From the NCBI RefSeq assembly GCF_001042475.2, contig NZ_LECW02000021.1:124001-188000 (forward strand): DNA of 64,000 bases. The letters are read 5' to 3'. The translations under genes and the position numbers were made by a program. The DNA is from Bacillus glycinifermentans (GTDB lineage Bacteria > Bacillota > Bacilli > Bacillales > Bacillaceae). Below the pieces are notes generated by a model, which did not search any database, was not told the DNA's origin, and saw only the letters and a list, made by a program, of their open reading frames with translations. Every line of letters starts with the position of its first letter. Position 1 is the first letter of the stretch. This document shows positions 9,296 through 18,775 of the stretch, piece after piece.

Positions 9296-9850
9296 TTGAT
9301 CACCATGGAAAACATTGTCCGCGACGGTCATCCCGCATTAAGGACCGTCGCCGAAGAAGTTCAATTGCCGGCAAACGAAACAGAAATCAAACAACTGACT
9401 GAAATGATCGAATTCGTCAAGAACAGTCAGGACCCCGAAATTGCTAAAAAATACAACCTTCGTCCAGGAGTAGGCCTTGCCGCTCCGCAAATTAACGTCA
9501 ATAAACGAATGATCGCCGTTCATGCCGAAAGCGAGGACGGTACATTATACAGCTATGCGCTTTTCAATCCGAAGATCGTCAGTCACTCGGTCGAGAAAAG
9601 CTATTTGACGAGCGGAGAAGGCTGCCTTTCCGTCGATGAGCCGATCCCGGGCTATGTGCCGAGATACGCGCGGATCAGGGTAAAAGGAACGACCCTTGAA
9701 GGCGAGAACATTGACATACGCTTAAAAGGATTTCCCGCGATCGTCTTTCAGCACGAAATCGATCATTTGAACGGTGTGATGTTCTATGATCACATCGACA
9801 AAGAAAATCCGCTGAAAGAGCCGGATAACGCGATACCGATCGGCAGGTAA
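9296..9850 (+). CDS. defB: Peptide deformylase
   Basis: 184 residues. Removes the N-formyl group from nascent proteins; Fe2+/Zn2+ enzyme of the cytosol. The three family motifs are present: GVGLAAPQ (58-65), EGCLS (108-112) and QHEIDHLNG (HEIDH at 153-157), giving the Cys-His-His metal site. The long form with insertions is the type II enzyme of Gram-positives (B. subtilis YkrB/DefB). GGGAG lies 8 bases before the TTG at 9296; the ATG at 9293 is an equally readable start that would add one residue. Confidence 0.95.
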   Translation: MITMENIVRDGHPALRTVAEEVQLPANETEIKQLTEMIEFVKNSQDPEIAKKYNLRPGVGLAAPQINVNKRMIAVHAESEDGTLYSYALFNPKIVSHSVEKSYLTSGEGCLSVDEPIPGYVPRYARIRVKGTTLEGENIDIRLKGFPAIVFQHEIDHLNGVMFYDHIDKENPLKEPDNAIPIGR

Positions 9851-9851
9851 C

Positions 9852-9888
9852 AAAAAAACGGATCATGCCTTGATCCGCTTTTTTTTGG
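9852..9888. terminator. Bidirectional terminator of def and ykrA
   Basis: CGGATCA (9859-9865) pairs with TGATCCG (9871-9877), flanked by A7 on the left and T8 on the right. Confidence 0.85.
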
Positions 9889-9889
9889 A

Positions 9890-10663
9890 TTATTTCAGAA
9901 GGCCGAGCGCCTCAACCGCAAACGCAATTCCGTCCTCATCGACGGGTTTTGTAATAAAGTCGGCGGCTTTTTTCAACTCTGGTACGGCATTTCCCATCGC
10001 CACTCCGGTGCCTGCAAATTCGATCATTTGCAAATCGTTCAGCCCGTCTCCGAACGCGTATGTATCCTCCCTTTCAAATGGAAGCTTTTCGATGACTTTT
10101 TTAATCCCTTCGGCCTTTGATCCCCCCGCAGGCAGCACATCTGTCGAACGCTCGTGCCAGCGGACGAGGTCGAATTCGCTGAAGCGACCGTATTGGCGTT
10201 CATCTGCCTCCTCACAAAACAAAAGCACCTGGAAAATGTCCCTGCCTTTATAATAAGAGCGGTCAAATTGCGGCGGATCGACTTTTAAGCTGCCGATTCC
10301 CTCATGAATAAAGGGATGATCATCGACTGAAGACCGCATGTCTTCCTCTCCCATAAAAACGACGGGGTGGCCGCATTGGTCTGAATGCGCAAGCAACGCT
10401 TCAAGGGATTGCCCGGAAAGAGGGTTTTTATAGATGACTTCCCCTTCAAATACGACATATTGGCCGTTATAAGATACAAACGAGTCGATGCCGAGCTCTT
10501 CAAGCACGGGACTGACCATAAAGGGGGCCCGTCCGGTGGCGATAAAAACGTGGTGTCCGCGCTCCTTCAAATTGGAAATAGCCGTTTTCGCACTCGCGGG
10601 AATGGTTTTATCGTGGTCATAAATCGTTCCGTCAATATCAAAGAAAATCAGTTTTTTATCCAT
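9890..10663 (-). CDS. ykrA: HAD-family (Cof-type) phosphatase YkrA
   Basis: 257 residues. HAD hydrolase with the nucleophile motif FFDIDGTI (Asp8/Asp10), the Thr motif FIATGR, the Lys in GSKAEGIKK and the acidic motif FGDGLNDLQM; a C2-type cap lies in the middle, as in Cof/YidA sugar-phosphate phosphatases. Substrate not evident. Monocistronic on the minus strand, with ATG after GGGAGAAGG. Confidence 0.9.
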   Translation of the reverse strand: MDKKLIFFDIDGTIYDHDKTIPASAKTAISNLKERGHHVFIATGRAPFMVSPVLEELGIDSFVSYNGQYVVFEGEVIYKNPLSGQSLEALLAHSDQCGHPVVFMGEEDMRSSVDDHPFIHEGIGSLKVDPPQFDRSYYKGRDIFQVLLFCEEADERQYGRFSEFDLVRWHERSTDVLPAGGSKAEGIKKVIEKLPFEREDTYAFGDGLNDLQMIEFAGTGVAMGNAVPELKKAADFITKPVDEDGIAFAVEALGLLK

Positions 10664-10791
10664 GACTGTGAATCCTTCTCCCTTAGTTGTATGATTTTAT
10701 CATTCCTCTTTCCATCATACAAAAACTGAAGCATTCAGAAAACCTTCGCAACCCGAAAATCAAAAGAAAATTACATTCCAACAATATCCAT

Positions 10792-10819
10792 GTAACAATG
10801 AGCAAATTCGTCATATAAT
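10792..10819 (+). promoter_or_regulatory. Promoter of the 23-residue peptide gene
   Basis: GTAACA (10792-10797), 16-base spacer, TATAAT (10814-10819). The -10 box is perfect and the -35 box has four of six matches; start near 10826. Confidence 0.6.
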
Positions 10820-10875
10820 AGAACTAAAGGTAACAAGGCCGGTTTGGGACAAGTCAGCGAAAGGAGGAATAAGAC

Positions 10876-10947
10876 ATGCTTCGCCGCCTTCGAAAAAAAT
10901 TAAAAAAACAATTAAACGGCATGATGCGCAGAAAATCAATTGCTTAA
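10876..10947 (+). CDS. Unrecognised 23-residue cationic peptide
   Basis: MLRRLRKKLKKQLNG then MMRRKSIA. Ten of 23 residues are Lys/Arg and none is acidic; a helix would place Leu/Met on one face, so it could be amphipathic. AAAGGAGGAAT lies 5 bases before ATG, among the strongest ribosome sites in the window. It has its own predicted promoter and a strong terminator starting at the stop codon, making a transcript of about 155 nt. I do not recognise the peptide. A dual-function RNA, a regulatory leader or a membrane- or RNA-binding peptide are all possible. Confidence 0.65.
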   Translation: MLRRLRKKLKKQLNGMMRRKSIA

Positions 10948-10985
10948 AAAGGACCTTCACACAGGTGAACAGGTCCTTTTTTTCT
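10948..10985 (+). terminator. Terminator of the 23-residue peptide gene
   Basis: AAAGGACCT (10948-10956) pairs with AGGTCCTTT (10971-10979), followed by T-rich sequence. It begins directly after the stop codon. Confidence 0.85.
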
Positions 10986-10991
10986 CAATGC

Positions 10992-11020
10992 TTTTCTTAT
11001 GAGGCGATTTCGCATATAAT
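10992..11020 (+). promoter_or_regulatory. Predicted promoter of rpoY-rnjA
   Basis: TTTTCT (10992-10997), 17-base spacer, TATAAT (11015-11020), 43 bases before rpoY. Confidence 0.5.
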
Positions 11021-11062
11021 AGAAAGATGAGTCTAACAATCGGCAGTTAAGGAGAGATTTGG

Positions 11063-11272
11063 ATGATTTATAAGGTATTTTTTCAGAGCAGCAATGACGA
11101 AGTACCTGTTCGTGAAAAAACAGATTCAATTTTTGTGGAAGCTCAATCTGAACGTGATGTCAGATCTAAATTAAAATCATACAACTACAACATTGAGTTT
11201 ATACAGGAAGTTGAAGGCGCTTTTTTAGAATATGAAAAACAAAACGAAAAATTTAAAGTATTGGAGTTATGA
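11063..11272 (+). CDS. rpoY: RNA polymerase epsilon subunit
   Basis: 69 residues, beginning MIYKVFFQ and ending KFKVLEL, as in the small Firmicute RNA polymerase subunit epsilon (formerly YkzG), which binds near the secondary channel side of the core enzyme. AAGGAGAG precedes ATG by 7 bases. Directly upstream of rnjA with a 4-base gap, the conserved epsilon-RNase J1 pair linking RNA synthesis and decay. Confidence 0.93.
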   Translation: MIYKVFFQSSNDEVPVREKTDSIFVEAQSERDVRSKLKSYNYNIEFIQEVEGAFLEYEKQNEKFKVLEL

Positions 11273-11276
11273 GTGA

Positions 11277-12944
11277 ATGAAATTTGTTAAAAACGATCAA
11301 ACGGCCGTTTTTGCCTTGGGCGGACTGGGGGAAATCGGCAAAAATACGTACTGCGTTCAATTTCAGGATGAGATCGTGCTAATTGACGCGGGGATTAAGT
11401 TTCCGGAAGACGAGCTTCTCGGAATCGACTATGTTATCCCTGACTACACCTATCTGGTCAAAAACGAAGAAAAGATCAAAGGCCTTTTTATTACGCACGG
11501 ACACGAAGACCACATCGGCGGCATTCCGTACCTGCTCAAACAAGTGAACGTACCGGTTTACGGGGGGCAGCTTGCGATCGGCCTTTTAAGAAAGAAGCTT
11601 GAAGAACACGGCCTGTTGCGCCAGACAAAGCTTCATATTATTGAAGAGGACGATATTGTCAAGTTCAGAAAAACGGCGGTTTCTTTCTTCAGAACGACAC
11701 ACAGCATTCCGGACTCATACGGTATTGTCGTAAAAACACCGCAAGGAAATATCGTACATACCGGCGACTTTAAATTCGATTTTACGCCGGTTGGCGAGCC
11801 GGCCAACTTGACCAAAATGGCCGAAATCGGAAAGGAAGGCGTTCTCTGCCTCCTTTCTGACAGCACAAACAGCGAAATTCCGGATTTCACGATGTCGGAG
11901 CGCAAAGTCGGGGAAAGCATTGACGACATTTTCCGCAAGGTCGAAGGCAGAATCATCTTTGCCACCTTTGCCTCAAACATCCACCGTCTTCAGCAGGTAA
12001 TCGAAGCAGCGGTTGCCAACGGCCGGAAGGTGGCCGTATTCGGACGAAGCATGGAATCGGCGATTGAAATCGGACAAACTCTCGGGTATATTAAATGCCC
12101 TAAAAACACATTTGTTGAAGCCAATGAAATCAACAGGCTTCCGGCCGGAAAAGTGACGATTCTCTGTACGGGAAGCCAAGGCGAGCCGATGGCGGCTCTC
12201 TCCAGAATCGCAAACGGCACGCACCGGCAAATTTCGATCAATCCGGGGGATACGGTCGTATTTTCATCATCGCCGATCCCGGGCAATACGATCAGCGTCA
12301 GCCGCACGATCAACCAGCTGTACCGTGCAGGAGCGGATGTTATCCACGGAGCCGTAACGAACATCCATACATCAGGACACGGAGGCCAGGAAGAGCAAAA
12401 GCTGATGCTCCGCTTGATCAAACCGAAGTTCTTCATGCCGATTCACGGTGAATACAGAATGCAAAAAATGCACGTCAAATTGGCGACCGACTGCGGAATT
12501 CCTGAGGAAAACTGCTTTATCATGGACAACGGCGAGGTGCTGGCGCTGACGAGCGAAGAAGCATCAGTCGCCGGAAAAGTCCCTTCCGGAAACGTTTATA
12601 TTGACGGAAGCGGCATCGGCGATATCGGCAACATCGTCCTGCGCGACCGGAGAATCCTTTCTGAGGAAGGGCTCGTCATCGTCGTCGTCAGCATTAACAT
12701 GAAGGAATTCAAAATTTCCGCCGGACCTGATTTAATTTCAAGAGGGTTTGTCTACATGAGGGAATCCGGCGATCTTATCAATGACGCTCAAGAACTGATT
12801 GCCTCACACTTGAGAAAAGTGATGGAGCGCAAAACGACACAGTGGTCTGAAATCAAAAACGAGATTACAGACACGCTCGCACCTTTCTTGTACGAAAAAA
12901 CAAAACGCCGTCCGATGATACTTCCAATCATTATGGAAGTATAA
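11277..12944 (+). CDS. rnjA: Ribonuclease J1
   Basis: 555 residues. Endo- and 5'-3' exoribonuclease of the metallo-beta-lactamase/beta-CASP class, essential or nearly so for mRNA turnover in Bacillus. Seen: the Zn motif [10 protein letters not shown] (His74, His76, Asp78, His79), a further His in HTGDFKFD, the beta-CASP region with GSQGEP and HTSGHG, and a C-terminal domain of about 100 residues. Full length for the family. Confidence 0.97.
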   Translation: MKFVKNDQTAVFALGGLGEIGKNTYCVQFQDEIVLIDAGIKFPEDELLGIDYVIPDYTYLVKNEEKIKGLFITHGHEDHIGGIPYLLKQVNVPVYGGQLAIGLLRKKLEEHGLLRQTKLHIIEEDDIVKFRKTAVSFFRTTHSIPDSYGIVVKTPQGNIVHTGDFKFDFTPVGEPANLTKMAEIGKEGVLCLLSDSTNSEIPDFTMSERKVGESIDDIFRKVEGRIIFATFASNIHRLQQVIEAAVANGRKVAVFGRSMESAIEIGQTLGYIKCPKNTFVEANEINRLPAGKVTILCTGSQGEPMAALSRIANGTHRQISINPGDTVVFSSSPIPGNTISVSRTINQLYRAGADVIHGAVTNIHTSGHGGQEEQKLMLRLIKPKFFMPIHGEYRMQKMHVKLATDCGIPEENCFIMDNGEVLALTSEEASVAGKVPSGNVYIDGSGIGDIGNIVLRDRRILSEEGLVIVVVSINMKEFKISAGPDLISRGFVYMRESGDLINDAQELIASHLRKVMERKTTQWSEIKNEITDTLAPFLYEKTKRRPMILPIIMEV

Positions 12945-12956
12945 TCGCAGCGCACT

Positions 12957-12993
12957 AAAAAACGGATGCACCTTAACAGTGCATCCGTTTTTT
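12957..12993. terminator. Bidirectional terminator of rnjA and adeC
   Basis: AAAAAACGGATGCAC pairs with GTGCATCCGTTTTTT (ending 12993) around a 7-base loop; the adeC stop codon starts at its edge. Confidence 0.85.
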
Positions 12994-14711
12994 CATTGCA
13001 CGGAAATGTGCGTGAACGCTTGAACATCAAACAGCCCTTCGGTCGTCATCTTCACATCGGGAATGACCGGCAGCGCCAAAAAGGAAAGCGTTAAAAACGG
13101 ATTGAAGCTTCCTGAAAAACCGGTTTGTTTCAAGGCACCATGAAGCGATTTCAAGCTCTCGTTGACCTCTTCCAGCGGTTTGTCTGATAAAAGCCCTGCG
13201 ATCCGCAGTGCGACGGAATGGAGCTCTTTTCCCCCTTTAGCGACGGTCAGTCCCCCGCCGATCTTGCCCAAGATGCCAGCCGCTTTTATTATATCCTCAT
13301 CATTCGTGCCGACGGCGATGAAATTGTGTGAATCATGCGATATCGTCGCTGCGATTGCTCCCTCTTTCAGTCCGAATCCCTTTACAATCCCGAGGCCGAT
13401 TTCCTTTATGCCCCGGTGGCGTTCAATCACCGCGATCTTCAGCAAATCGCTTTCCGGATCTGCGCGGAAAAACGCCCCGTCTTTCGGTTTAGCGAAGACG
13501 AGCTTTGTCTCAAGCTGGTTGGGAATGATTTCGATGACGCGAATGTCCTTGTCCCGAACAAGGGGAATCCCGAGGTCCTCCGCCTGTAAATCAGGCAGAT
13601 GCACCGTCTCGAGCAGCGCCTGTTCAGGCTTAGAGCCGGCAGCGTCCGCTTCATTCAATCCGCTGTACACCTTCCCGTTAATCATCGTCTTTGTGATGCG
13701 TACATTCTTTAAATCGCTGATAAAGAGGAGATCTGCATCATAGCCCGGAGCGACCGCGCCTTTCGTTTTTAAGCCGTAGCATTCTGCGGCATTGAGGCTT
13801 CCCATTTGATAGGCAAGAAAGGGATCAAGCCCTGACAGAATGGCAAGCTTCACCTGGTGATTAATGCTACCTTCGTCGATCAGTTCGTCCAAGTGCTTAT
13901 CATCCGTACAAAAAAAGAAGCGCCTTGCATTTTTTTCGTTAACGGCCGGCAGTACGCTGCGCACATTCTTTGCCACAGACCCTTCCCTGAGCATGACATA
14001 CATTCCCCGTCTGATCCGTTCAAGCGCTTCTCCAGGAGTTGTGACCTCATGATCTGTCAGAACCCCCGCCGCCCGGTAGATGTTGACGTATTTAGCCGTA
14101 AGCCCCGCTAAATGACCGTCGATCCGTTTGCCCGCTGCGTGCGCGTCAAACAGCTTTTGCGTCATGTCCGCCTCCAAAGATTCTACGGAAACGTAATCCA
14201 TCACTTCCGCCAGGCCGAGTACATCTTCACGGCTGTAAAACGGTTTTAAATCATCGGCATAAAGAGCGGCGCCCGATTTTTCAAACGCCGCCGCCGGTAC
14301 GCATGAAGGGAGCATGAAATAGATGTTCAGCGGGGTCAGCCGGGCCTGTTCCATCATGAAATGCAGACCTTTTACCCCTGAGACATTCGCGATTTCATGA
14401 GGGTCTGTTATAACGGTCGTCACCCCATGGGGAATCACCGCTTTTGCAAACTCCGGCGGCGTCACCATAGAAGACTCGATATGGACATGGCCGTCGATAA
14501 AGCCGGGAACAATCATCTGTCCCTCTGCGTCGATGACCTCTTCGCCCTCGTAATCGCCTAACCCGACAATGGCTCCGTCTGCGATGGCTATGTCTTCCTC
14601 GATCCATTCCTGATTAAAAACATCCATTATTTTTCCGTTTTTGATCACAATATCAGCTTTTCTGCGATGTCCCGCAGCACCAAGCCGGTGTATGAACATC
14701 TCTTTCTCCAA
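12993..14711 (-). CDS. adeC: Adenine deaminase
   Basis: 572 residues. Converts adenine to hypoxanthine and ammonia for purine salvage. Amidohydrolase fold: PGFIDGHVHIESS carries the HxH metal ligands, followed by TDPHEIANV and the HDSHN motif near the C-terminus typical of the adenine-deaminase family. The TTG at 14709-14711 aligns with the B. subtilis N-terminus as remembered (MxKE...RL...KADIVIKNGKI) and has GAGGGG 10 bases upstream. An ATG four codons later (14699) with GGAG just before it is an alternative. Confidence 0.93.
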   Translation of the reverse strand: MEKEMFIHRLGAAGHRRKADIVIKNGKIMDVFNQEWIEEDIAIADGAIVGLGDYEGEEVIDAEGQMIVPGFIDGHVHIESSMVTPPEFAKAVIPHGVTTVITDPHEIANVSGVKGLHFMMEQARLTPLNIYFMLPSCVPAAAFEKSGAALYADDLKPFYSREDVLGLAEVMDYVSVESLEADMTQKLFDAHAAGKRIDGHLAGLTAKYVNIYRAAGVLTDHEVTTPGEALERIRRGMYVMLREGSVAKNVRSVLPAVNEKNARRFFFCTDDKHLDELIDEGSINHQVKLAILSGLDPFLAYQMGSLNAAECYGLKTKGAVAPGYDADLLFISDLKNVRITKTMINGKVYSGLNEADAAGSKPEQALLETVHLPDLQAEDLGIPLVRDKDIRVIEIIPNQLETKLVFAKPKDGAFFRADPESDLLKIAVIERHRGIKEIGLGIVKGFGLKEGAIAATISHDSHNFIAVGTNDEDIIKAAGILGKIGGGLTVAKGGKELHSVALRIAGLLSDKPLEEVNESLKSLHGALKQTGFSGSFNPFLTLSFLALPVIPDVKMTTEGLFDVQAFTHISVQ

Positions 14712-14791
14712 AGGTATAAAGCCCCTCTCGTTTTGTTATGTATATTGTCCAATATCGTATCTGAATCGTTTGAAACAGTCAATGAAAAGAT

Positions 14792-14821
14792 AAAAAAACC
14801 GCAAGCGAAAAATGCTTGCGG
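14792..14821 (-). terminator. Terminator of ktrC
   Basis: On the minus strand CCGCAAGC (14814-14821) pairs with GCTTGCGG (14799-14806), then seven T. Confidence 0.85.
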
Positions 14822-14834
14822 CATAAGCCGTCCA

Positions 14835-15500
14835 TTATGTCTGCTGAAAAACCTTTTTCTCAAATCGGTCGATATCGGGGTTGGAGCCGATGACAATAAG
14901 AATATCGTCCTTTTGAATCTCCTCTGTGGCAAGCGGGGACACGATCACTTCTTTTCCGCGTTTTATCGCAACGATATTGATTCCGTACCTCGCCCTGATA
15001 TCAAGATCAAGCAGCGTATTTCCCGCCAGCCTGCTGTTTGCTACAATTTCGACAAGGCTGTGCTCATCTGACAGTTCGAGATAATCAAGCACATTGTTGG
15101 ACACGATGTTATGAGCAATTCTTTTGCCCATATCACGCTCCGGATGAACGATCCGGTCAGCTCCGATTTTCGATAATACCTTTTCATGATAATCATTTTG
15201 CGCCTTGACCGTAATCGATTTAACGCCCAGCTCTTTTAGCATGAGCGTTGTCAGAATGCTTGCTTGAATATCTTCTCCGATCGCCACGATGACATGGTCA
15301 AAATTGCGCAGCCCAAGATTTTTCAGTACGGATTCGTCTGTCGTGTCGCCTATGACGGCATGAGAAGCGATCTTCGCGTATTCGTTGACACGGTCCTCGT
15401 CCCTGTCGATCGCCATCACCTCAAGACCTTCTTCACTTAATGTCTTGCAAATGCTGCCGCCAAACCGGCCGAGTCCGATTACTGCAAATTCTTTTTTCAT
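14835..15500 (-). CDS. ktrC: Potassium uptake regulatory subunit KtrC
   Basis: 221 residues. Cytosolic RCK ring protein that gates the KtrD channel; the RCK-N Rossmann motif is GLGRFGG near the start, with KAQNDYHEKVL in the middle and a C-terminal RCK-C domain (about 135-218) that binds c-di-AMP in the family. Start placed at the ATG after GGAGGAATTTTCG (15498-15500), giving the B. subtilis length. In B. subtilis ykqA lies between this gene and kinC; here only 86 bases separate them. Confidence 0.93.
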   Translation of the reverse strand: MKKEFAVIGLGRFGGSICKTLSEEGLEVMAIDRDEDRVNEYAKIASHAVIGDTTDESVLKNLGLRNFDHVIVAIGEDIQASILTTLMLKELGVKSITVKAQNDYHEKVLSKIGADRIVHPERDMGKRIAHNIVSNNVLDYLELSDEHSLVEIVANSRLAGNTLLDLDIRARYGINIVAIKRGKEVIVSPLATEEIQKDDILIVIGSNPDIDRFEKKVFQQT

Positions 15501-15586
15501 CGAAAATTCCTCCATGGGTCAATCTTTTACAAATTCTATCATATGAAAAAGGTTTTTTCCTCTTTTTCTTCATATGTATGTTTATT

Positions 15587-16909
15587 TCAGGTCGCATGAC
15601 TGAATTCCTGCGATTTTTCGCAGTGTGCGGCCTTATCAAGCGGCAGCAAAATGTGGAATGTGCTCCCTTCGCCCAATTCGCTGTCTACCTTTAGTTCCCC
15701 GTTATGGGCGCCGATGATATTTAAACAGATCGTAAGCCCGAGCCCTGTGCCTTCCTGTTTTGTCGAAAAGAAAGGTTCGCCGATCTTGGCCAGTTCATCT
15801 TCTGACATGCCTCCGCCTTCATCTTTGATGCTGATTTTCACAAAGCTTTCTTCCTTCTCTGATGAAATCTTGATTTTTCCTCCGTCAGGCATCGCTTCGA
15901 TCCCGTTTTTAATCAAGTTGATGAACACTTGCTTGATTTGATTTTCGTCGCCGTTTATTTCCCACTCTTTTCCTTCCTTTTGAAAGGCTTTTTCGATTTC
16001 GATATGGGACAATACCGCATTTGTTTCAAGCAAGGTCGTGACCTGCTGCAAAACGGAATTGATCTTGATTTTTTTAAACTGAACCTGATGGGGCTTTGCC
16101 AATACGAGCAGCTCCCCGAGCACGGAATCAATCCGTTTGATTTCAGAAAAGATAATGTCAAAATACTCGGTTCTGTCAGGGTATTCCGATTTCATCAATT
16201 GCAGGAACCCATTTACAGATGTGAGCGGATTTCTTACCTCGTGTGCGATTCCCGCGGCAAGCTGACCGGCCATCGCCAGCTTTTGAGACTGCATGGCAAG
16301 GCGCTGATTTGATTTCAAAAGCTCCATTTCCGTGTTCTTTCTCTCTGTAACATCTGTCAGCGTACCTAAGCTTCCCGTAAATTGGCCGTTCGTATAATAA
16401 AGCTTATAGTGTACTTCACCCCAAAACTTGCTTCCGTCTTTGCGGTGGTACAGAACTTCGATTCTTCCTTCCTGCTCCCTGTTCTTCAACCGGCTCATCA
16501 AATGATTCGAGATGCGCTCTTCATGATCAAAATAATCATTGTACATCGTTCCGAGGCTTTCTTCGACACTGAAGCCGGTCAGGGTAGTCCACGCCTGGTT
16601 CAAGAAGGTAATGTTACCTTTCCGGTCGGTTTGAAACACGATTTCCTGAAGGTTGTCCATAATCCGGTTCGTTGCCGCCGAAAGCTCTTTATATTGTTTT
16701 TCGCTTTCCTTCAGCTTATAAACAAGCTGATTGGATTCATCAATGTACAGCGTCAGCCACCATACGCTGACCAATGTCACAAGTGTAAACAGCAGATCAA
16801 CCGTCCAGTTAATTTGATTTCCCAATATCCCGTAAAATAAATAATTCCAAAACATAATAAAAGTCATTGCCAAAGCGGTCGCAATGATCCGTCCTTGATA
16901 TCTTTTCAT
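15587..16909 (-). CDS. kinC: Sporulation sensor histidine kinase KinC
   Basis: 440 residues. Feeds the Spo0F-Spo0B-Spo0A phosphorelay, and in B. subtilis responds to potassium leakage to promote matrix genes. Two transmembrane helices (about 7-28 and 35-55), a PAS/PAC domain (about 80-200), the HisKA phosphoacceptor in AAGIAHEVRNPL (His223) and an HATPase domain with NLIKNGIEA, DEGGGM and GTGLGL boxes. Start at 16907-16909 follows GGTGGGG. Slightly longer than the 428-residue B. subtilis protein because of a C-terminal tail. Confidence 0.93.
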   Translation of the reverse strand: MKRYQGRIIATALAMTFIMFWNYLFYGILGNQINWTVDLLFTLVTLVSVWWLTLYIDESNQLVYKLKESEKQYKELSAATNRIMDNLQEIVFQTDRKGNITFLNQAWTTLTGFSVEESLGTMYNDYFDHEERISNHLMSRLKNREQEGRIEVLYHRKDGSKFWGEVHYKLYYTNGQFTGSLGTLTDVTERKNTEMELLKSNQRLAMQSQKLAMAGQLAAGIAHEVRNPLTSVNGFLQLMKSEYPDRTEYFDIIFSEIKRIDSVLGELLVLAKPHQVQFKKIKINSVLQQVTTLLETNAVLSHIEIEKAFQKEGKEWEINGDENQIKQVFINLIKNGIEAMPDGGKIKISSEKEESFVKISIKDEGGGMSEDELAKIGEPFFSTKQEGTGLGLTICLNIIGAHNGELKVDSELGEGSTFHILLPLDKAAHCEKSQEFSHAT

Positions 16910-17056
16910 GACCCCACCTGCCACTTGTATTTCTCTGTTAATTGTAACATTCTTTACACCATCTTTGAGAGGATTGTTCGAAGTATTTATCGTCTGCACT
17001 GCCGAATTTTCCAGTGACGGGGATGTCGGTCATCTTCTCGGAAACCGATTTCTGGC

Positions 17057-17089
17057 AAAAAAAGCCCTGCCCGGGTGAACAGGCAGGGC
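17057..17089 (-). terminator. Terminator of abh
   Basis: On the minus strand GCCCTGCC (17082-17089) pairs with GGCAGGGC (17064-17071), followed by seven T. Confidence 0.85.
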
Positions 17090-17098
17090 GGCTCAATG

Positions 17099-17386
17099 TT
17101 ACGATTTGGCCTGGTGCAGCGCGCTTTTGAGTTCTTCCAAAAGCAATTTGGCGCCATCCGGGCTGAGCGTAATGTTTCCGTTTCCGTATTCGCGGTTTTC
17201 CGATGTAATCTCTCCGGTTATCAGACAAACGCCGTAAGGTTTATATTTTTTCAAAACGATTTTATCCTTGTCAACGAAGAATTCAATGCTGTCCTTAATT
17301 GAGATATCGAGCGCCCTTCTCAATTCAATCGGCATCACAATGCGGCCGAGTTCATCTACTTTTCTCACAACTCCTATGGATTTCAA
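17099..17386 (-). CDS. abh: Transition-state regulator Abh (AbrB paralogue)
   Basis: 95 residues. N-terminal swapped-hairpin DNA-binding domain MKSIGVVRKVDELGRIVMP and a C-terminal multimerisation part. Controls antibiotic and exponential-phase genes together with AbrB. Distinguished from AbrB by its sequence and its location beside mreBH and kinC. The ECF-type promoter upstream agrees with the known sigma-X control of abh in B. subtilis. The C-terminus is three residues longer than in B. subtilis. Confidence 0.92.
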   Translation of the reverse strand: MKSIGVVRKVDELGRIVMPIELRRALDISIKDSIEFFVDKDKIVLKKYKPYGVCLITGEITSENREYGNGNITLSPDGAKLLLEELKSALHQAKS

Positions 17387-17450
17387 CGTCTTTCGCCTTC
17401 TTCCTCAATATGTTTCTATTTTTCTAAGATATTGTCTTAGTATAACGATA

Positions 17451-17477
17451 GACGTACAATAGAGGCAAAAAGTTTCC
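17451..17477 (-). promoter_or_regulatory. ECF sigma promoter of abh
   Basis: GGAAAC (17472-17477), 17-base spacer, CGTC (17451-17454) on the minus strand: the sigma-X/sigma-W pattern. A sigma-A-like TTGCCT with TATACT 18 bases on overlaps it. Remaining bases of the 308-base abh-mreBH gap contain AT-rich sequence and no gene. Confidence 0.65.
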
Positions 17478-17694
17478 CCCTTTCAGACAAAAAATCCGCG
17501 CAATAAAAATGAAATAATTTTCTCATGATGCCAATATGAGGTCATCATTTTACAGGTTTTTTTCAATGTCGTCACAGACCCCCAAAAATCGATGTTTTTC
17601 AGAGAAAATTTAAATGGAATGAATATCTTTTTCTCAACGCGAAGAAAAAACATTTCGTTTATCAAAAAATTTTAAATAGAGATTGGGTGAAAAT

Positions 17695-18702
17695 ATGTTT
17701 CAAACAACCGAGATCGGAATTGATCTAGGAACAGCGAACATACTGGTTTACAGTAAAAACAAAGGGATCATTTTAAACGAACCTTCCGTCGTTGCCGTTG
17801 ATACGGAATCAAAAAGCGTTTTGGCCGTCGGAATCGAAGCGAAAAACATGATCGGAAAGACACCTGGAAAAATCGTCGCAGTCCGCCCGCTGAAAGACGG
17901 GGTTATTGCCGACTACGACATGACGACAGACCTTTTAAAACAGATTATGAAAAAAGCCGGGAAAAACATCGGCTTTACATTCAGAAAACCGAGCGTCGTC
18001 GTCTGCACGCCTTCCGGTTCGACCGCTGTCGAAAGACGGGCCATCAGCGACGCCGTCAAAAACTGCGGCGCCAAACAGGTCCATTTGATCGAAGAGCCTG
18101 TAGCAGCGGCAATCGGTGCAGACCTGCCTGTCGATGAACCCGTTGCCAACGTCGTCGTCGATATCGGCGGGGGCACGACTGAAGTGGCGATTATTTCGTT
18201 CGGAGGCGTCGTATCCTGCCACTCGATCCGAATCGGCGGCGATCAGCTTGATGAAGACATCGTTTCATTCGTACGAAAAAAATACAACCTGCTGATCGGG
18301 GAACGGACGGCCGAGGAAGTCAAAATCGAAATCGGCTATGCTTTGATTGAACATGAAACGAAGACGATGGAAGTCAGGGGACGCGATCTTGTCACAGGCC
18401 TGCCAAAAACGATTACGCTTGAATCAAACGAAATCCAGGCAGCGATGCGCGAGTCCCTTCTTCACATTATCGAAGCGATCAGAGCGACGCTTGAGGACTG
18501 CCCTCCGGAACTGAGCGGAGACATCGTCGACCGCGGCGTCATTTTAACGGGTGGCGGCGCCCTCTTGAACGGCATCAAAGAATGGCTCTCCCAGGAAATC
18601 GTCGTTCCTGTCCACGTTGCTGCAAATCCGCTTGAATCCGTAGCCATCGGGACCGGCCGTTCTCTTGAAGTGATTCACAAATTGCAAAAAGCCGCTAAAT
18701 AA
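17695..18702 (+). CDS. mreBH: Cell-shape protein MreBH
   Basis: 335 residues. Actin-like filament protein that guides lateral wall synthesis and, in B. subtilis, the hydrolase LytE. Seen: phosphate-1 motif [12 protein letters not shown], connect-1, phosphate-2 [12 protein letters not shown], adenosine motif [14 protein letters not shown]. The ATG at 17695 after GGGTG gives the B. subtilis length; a TTG four codons upstream lies in the ribosome site. A GACCCCC motif at 17577-17583 resembles a sigma-I -35 element but no CGAA box sits at a fitting distance. Confidence 0.95.
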   Translation: MFQTTEIGIDLGTANILVYSKNKGIILNEPSVVAVDTESKSVLAVGIEAKNMIGKTPGKIVAVRPLKDGVIADYDMTTDLLKQIMKKAGKNIGFTFRKPSVVVCTPSGSTAVERRAISDAVKNCGAKQVHLIEEPVAAAIGADLPVDEPVANVVVDIGGGTTEVAIISFGGVVSCHSIRIGGDQLDEDIVSFVRKKYNLLIGERTAEEVKIEIGYALIEHETKTMEVRGRDLVTGLPKTITLESNEIQAAMRESLLHIIEAIRATLEDCPPELSGDIVDRGVILTGGGALLNGIKEWLSQEIVVPVHVAANPLESVAIGTGRSLEVIHKLQKAAK

Positions 18703-18775
18703 TTTTATTTTTGACGTCTTTTTTGCAGACTTCCTTCATATCGTGGGAAATGGAGTAACGATAAGGAGGAAGAAC

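Noticed and set aside
17577-17643. Sigma-I promoter for mreBH
   Set aside because: GACCCCC is a good -35 element, but the nearest CGAA is 56 bases away, far outside any usable spacing.
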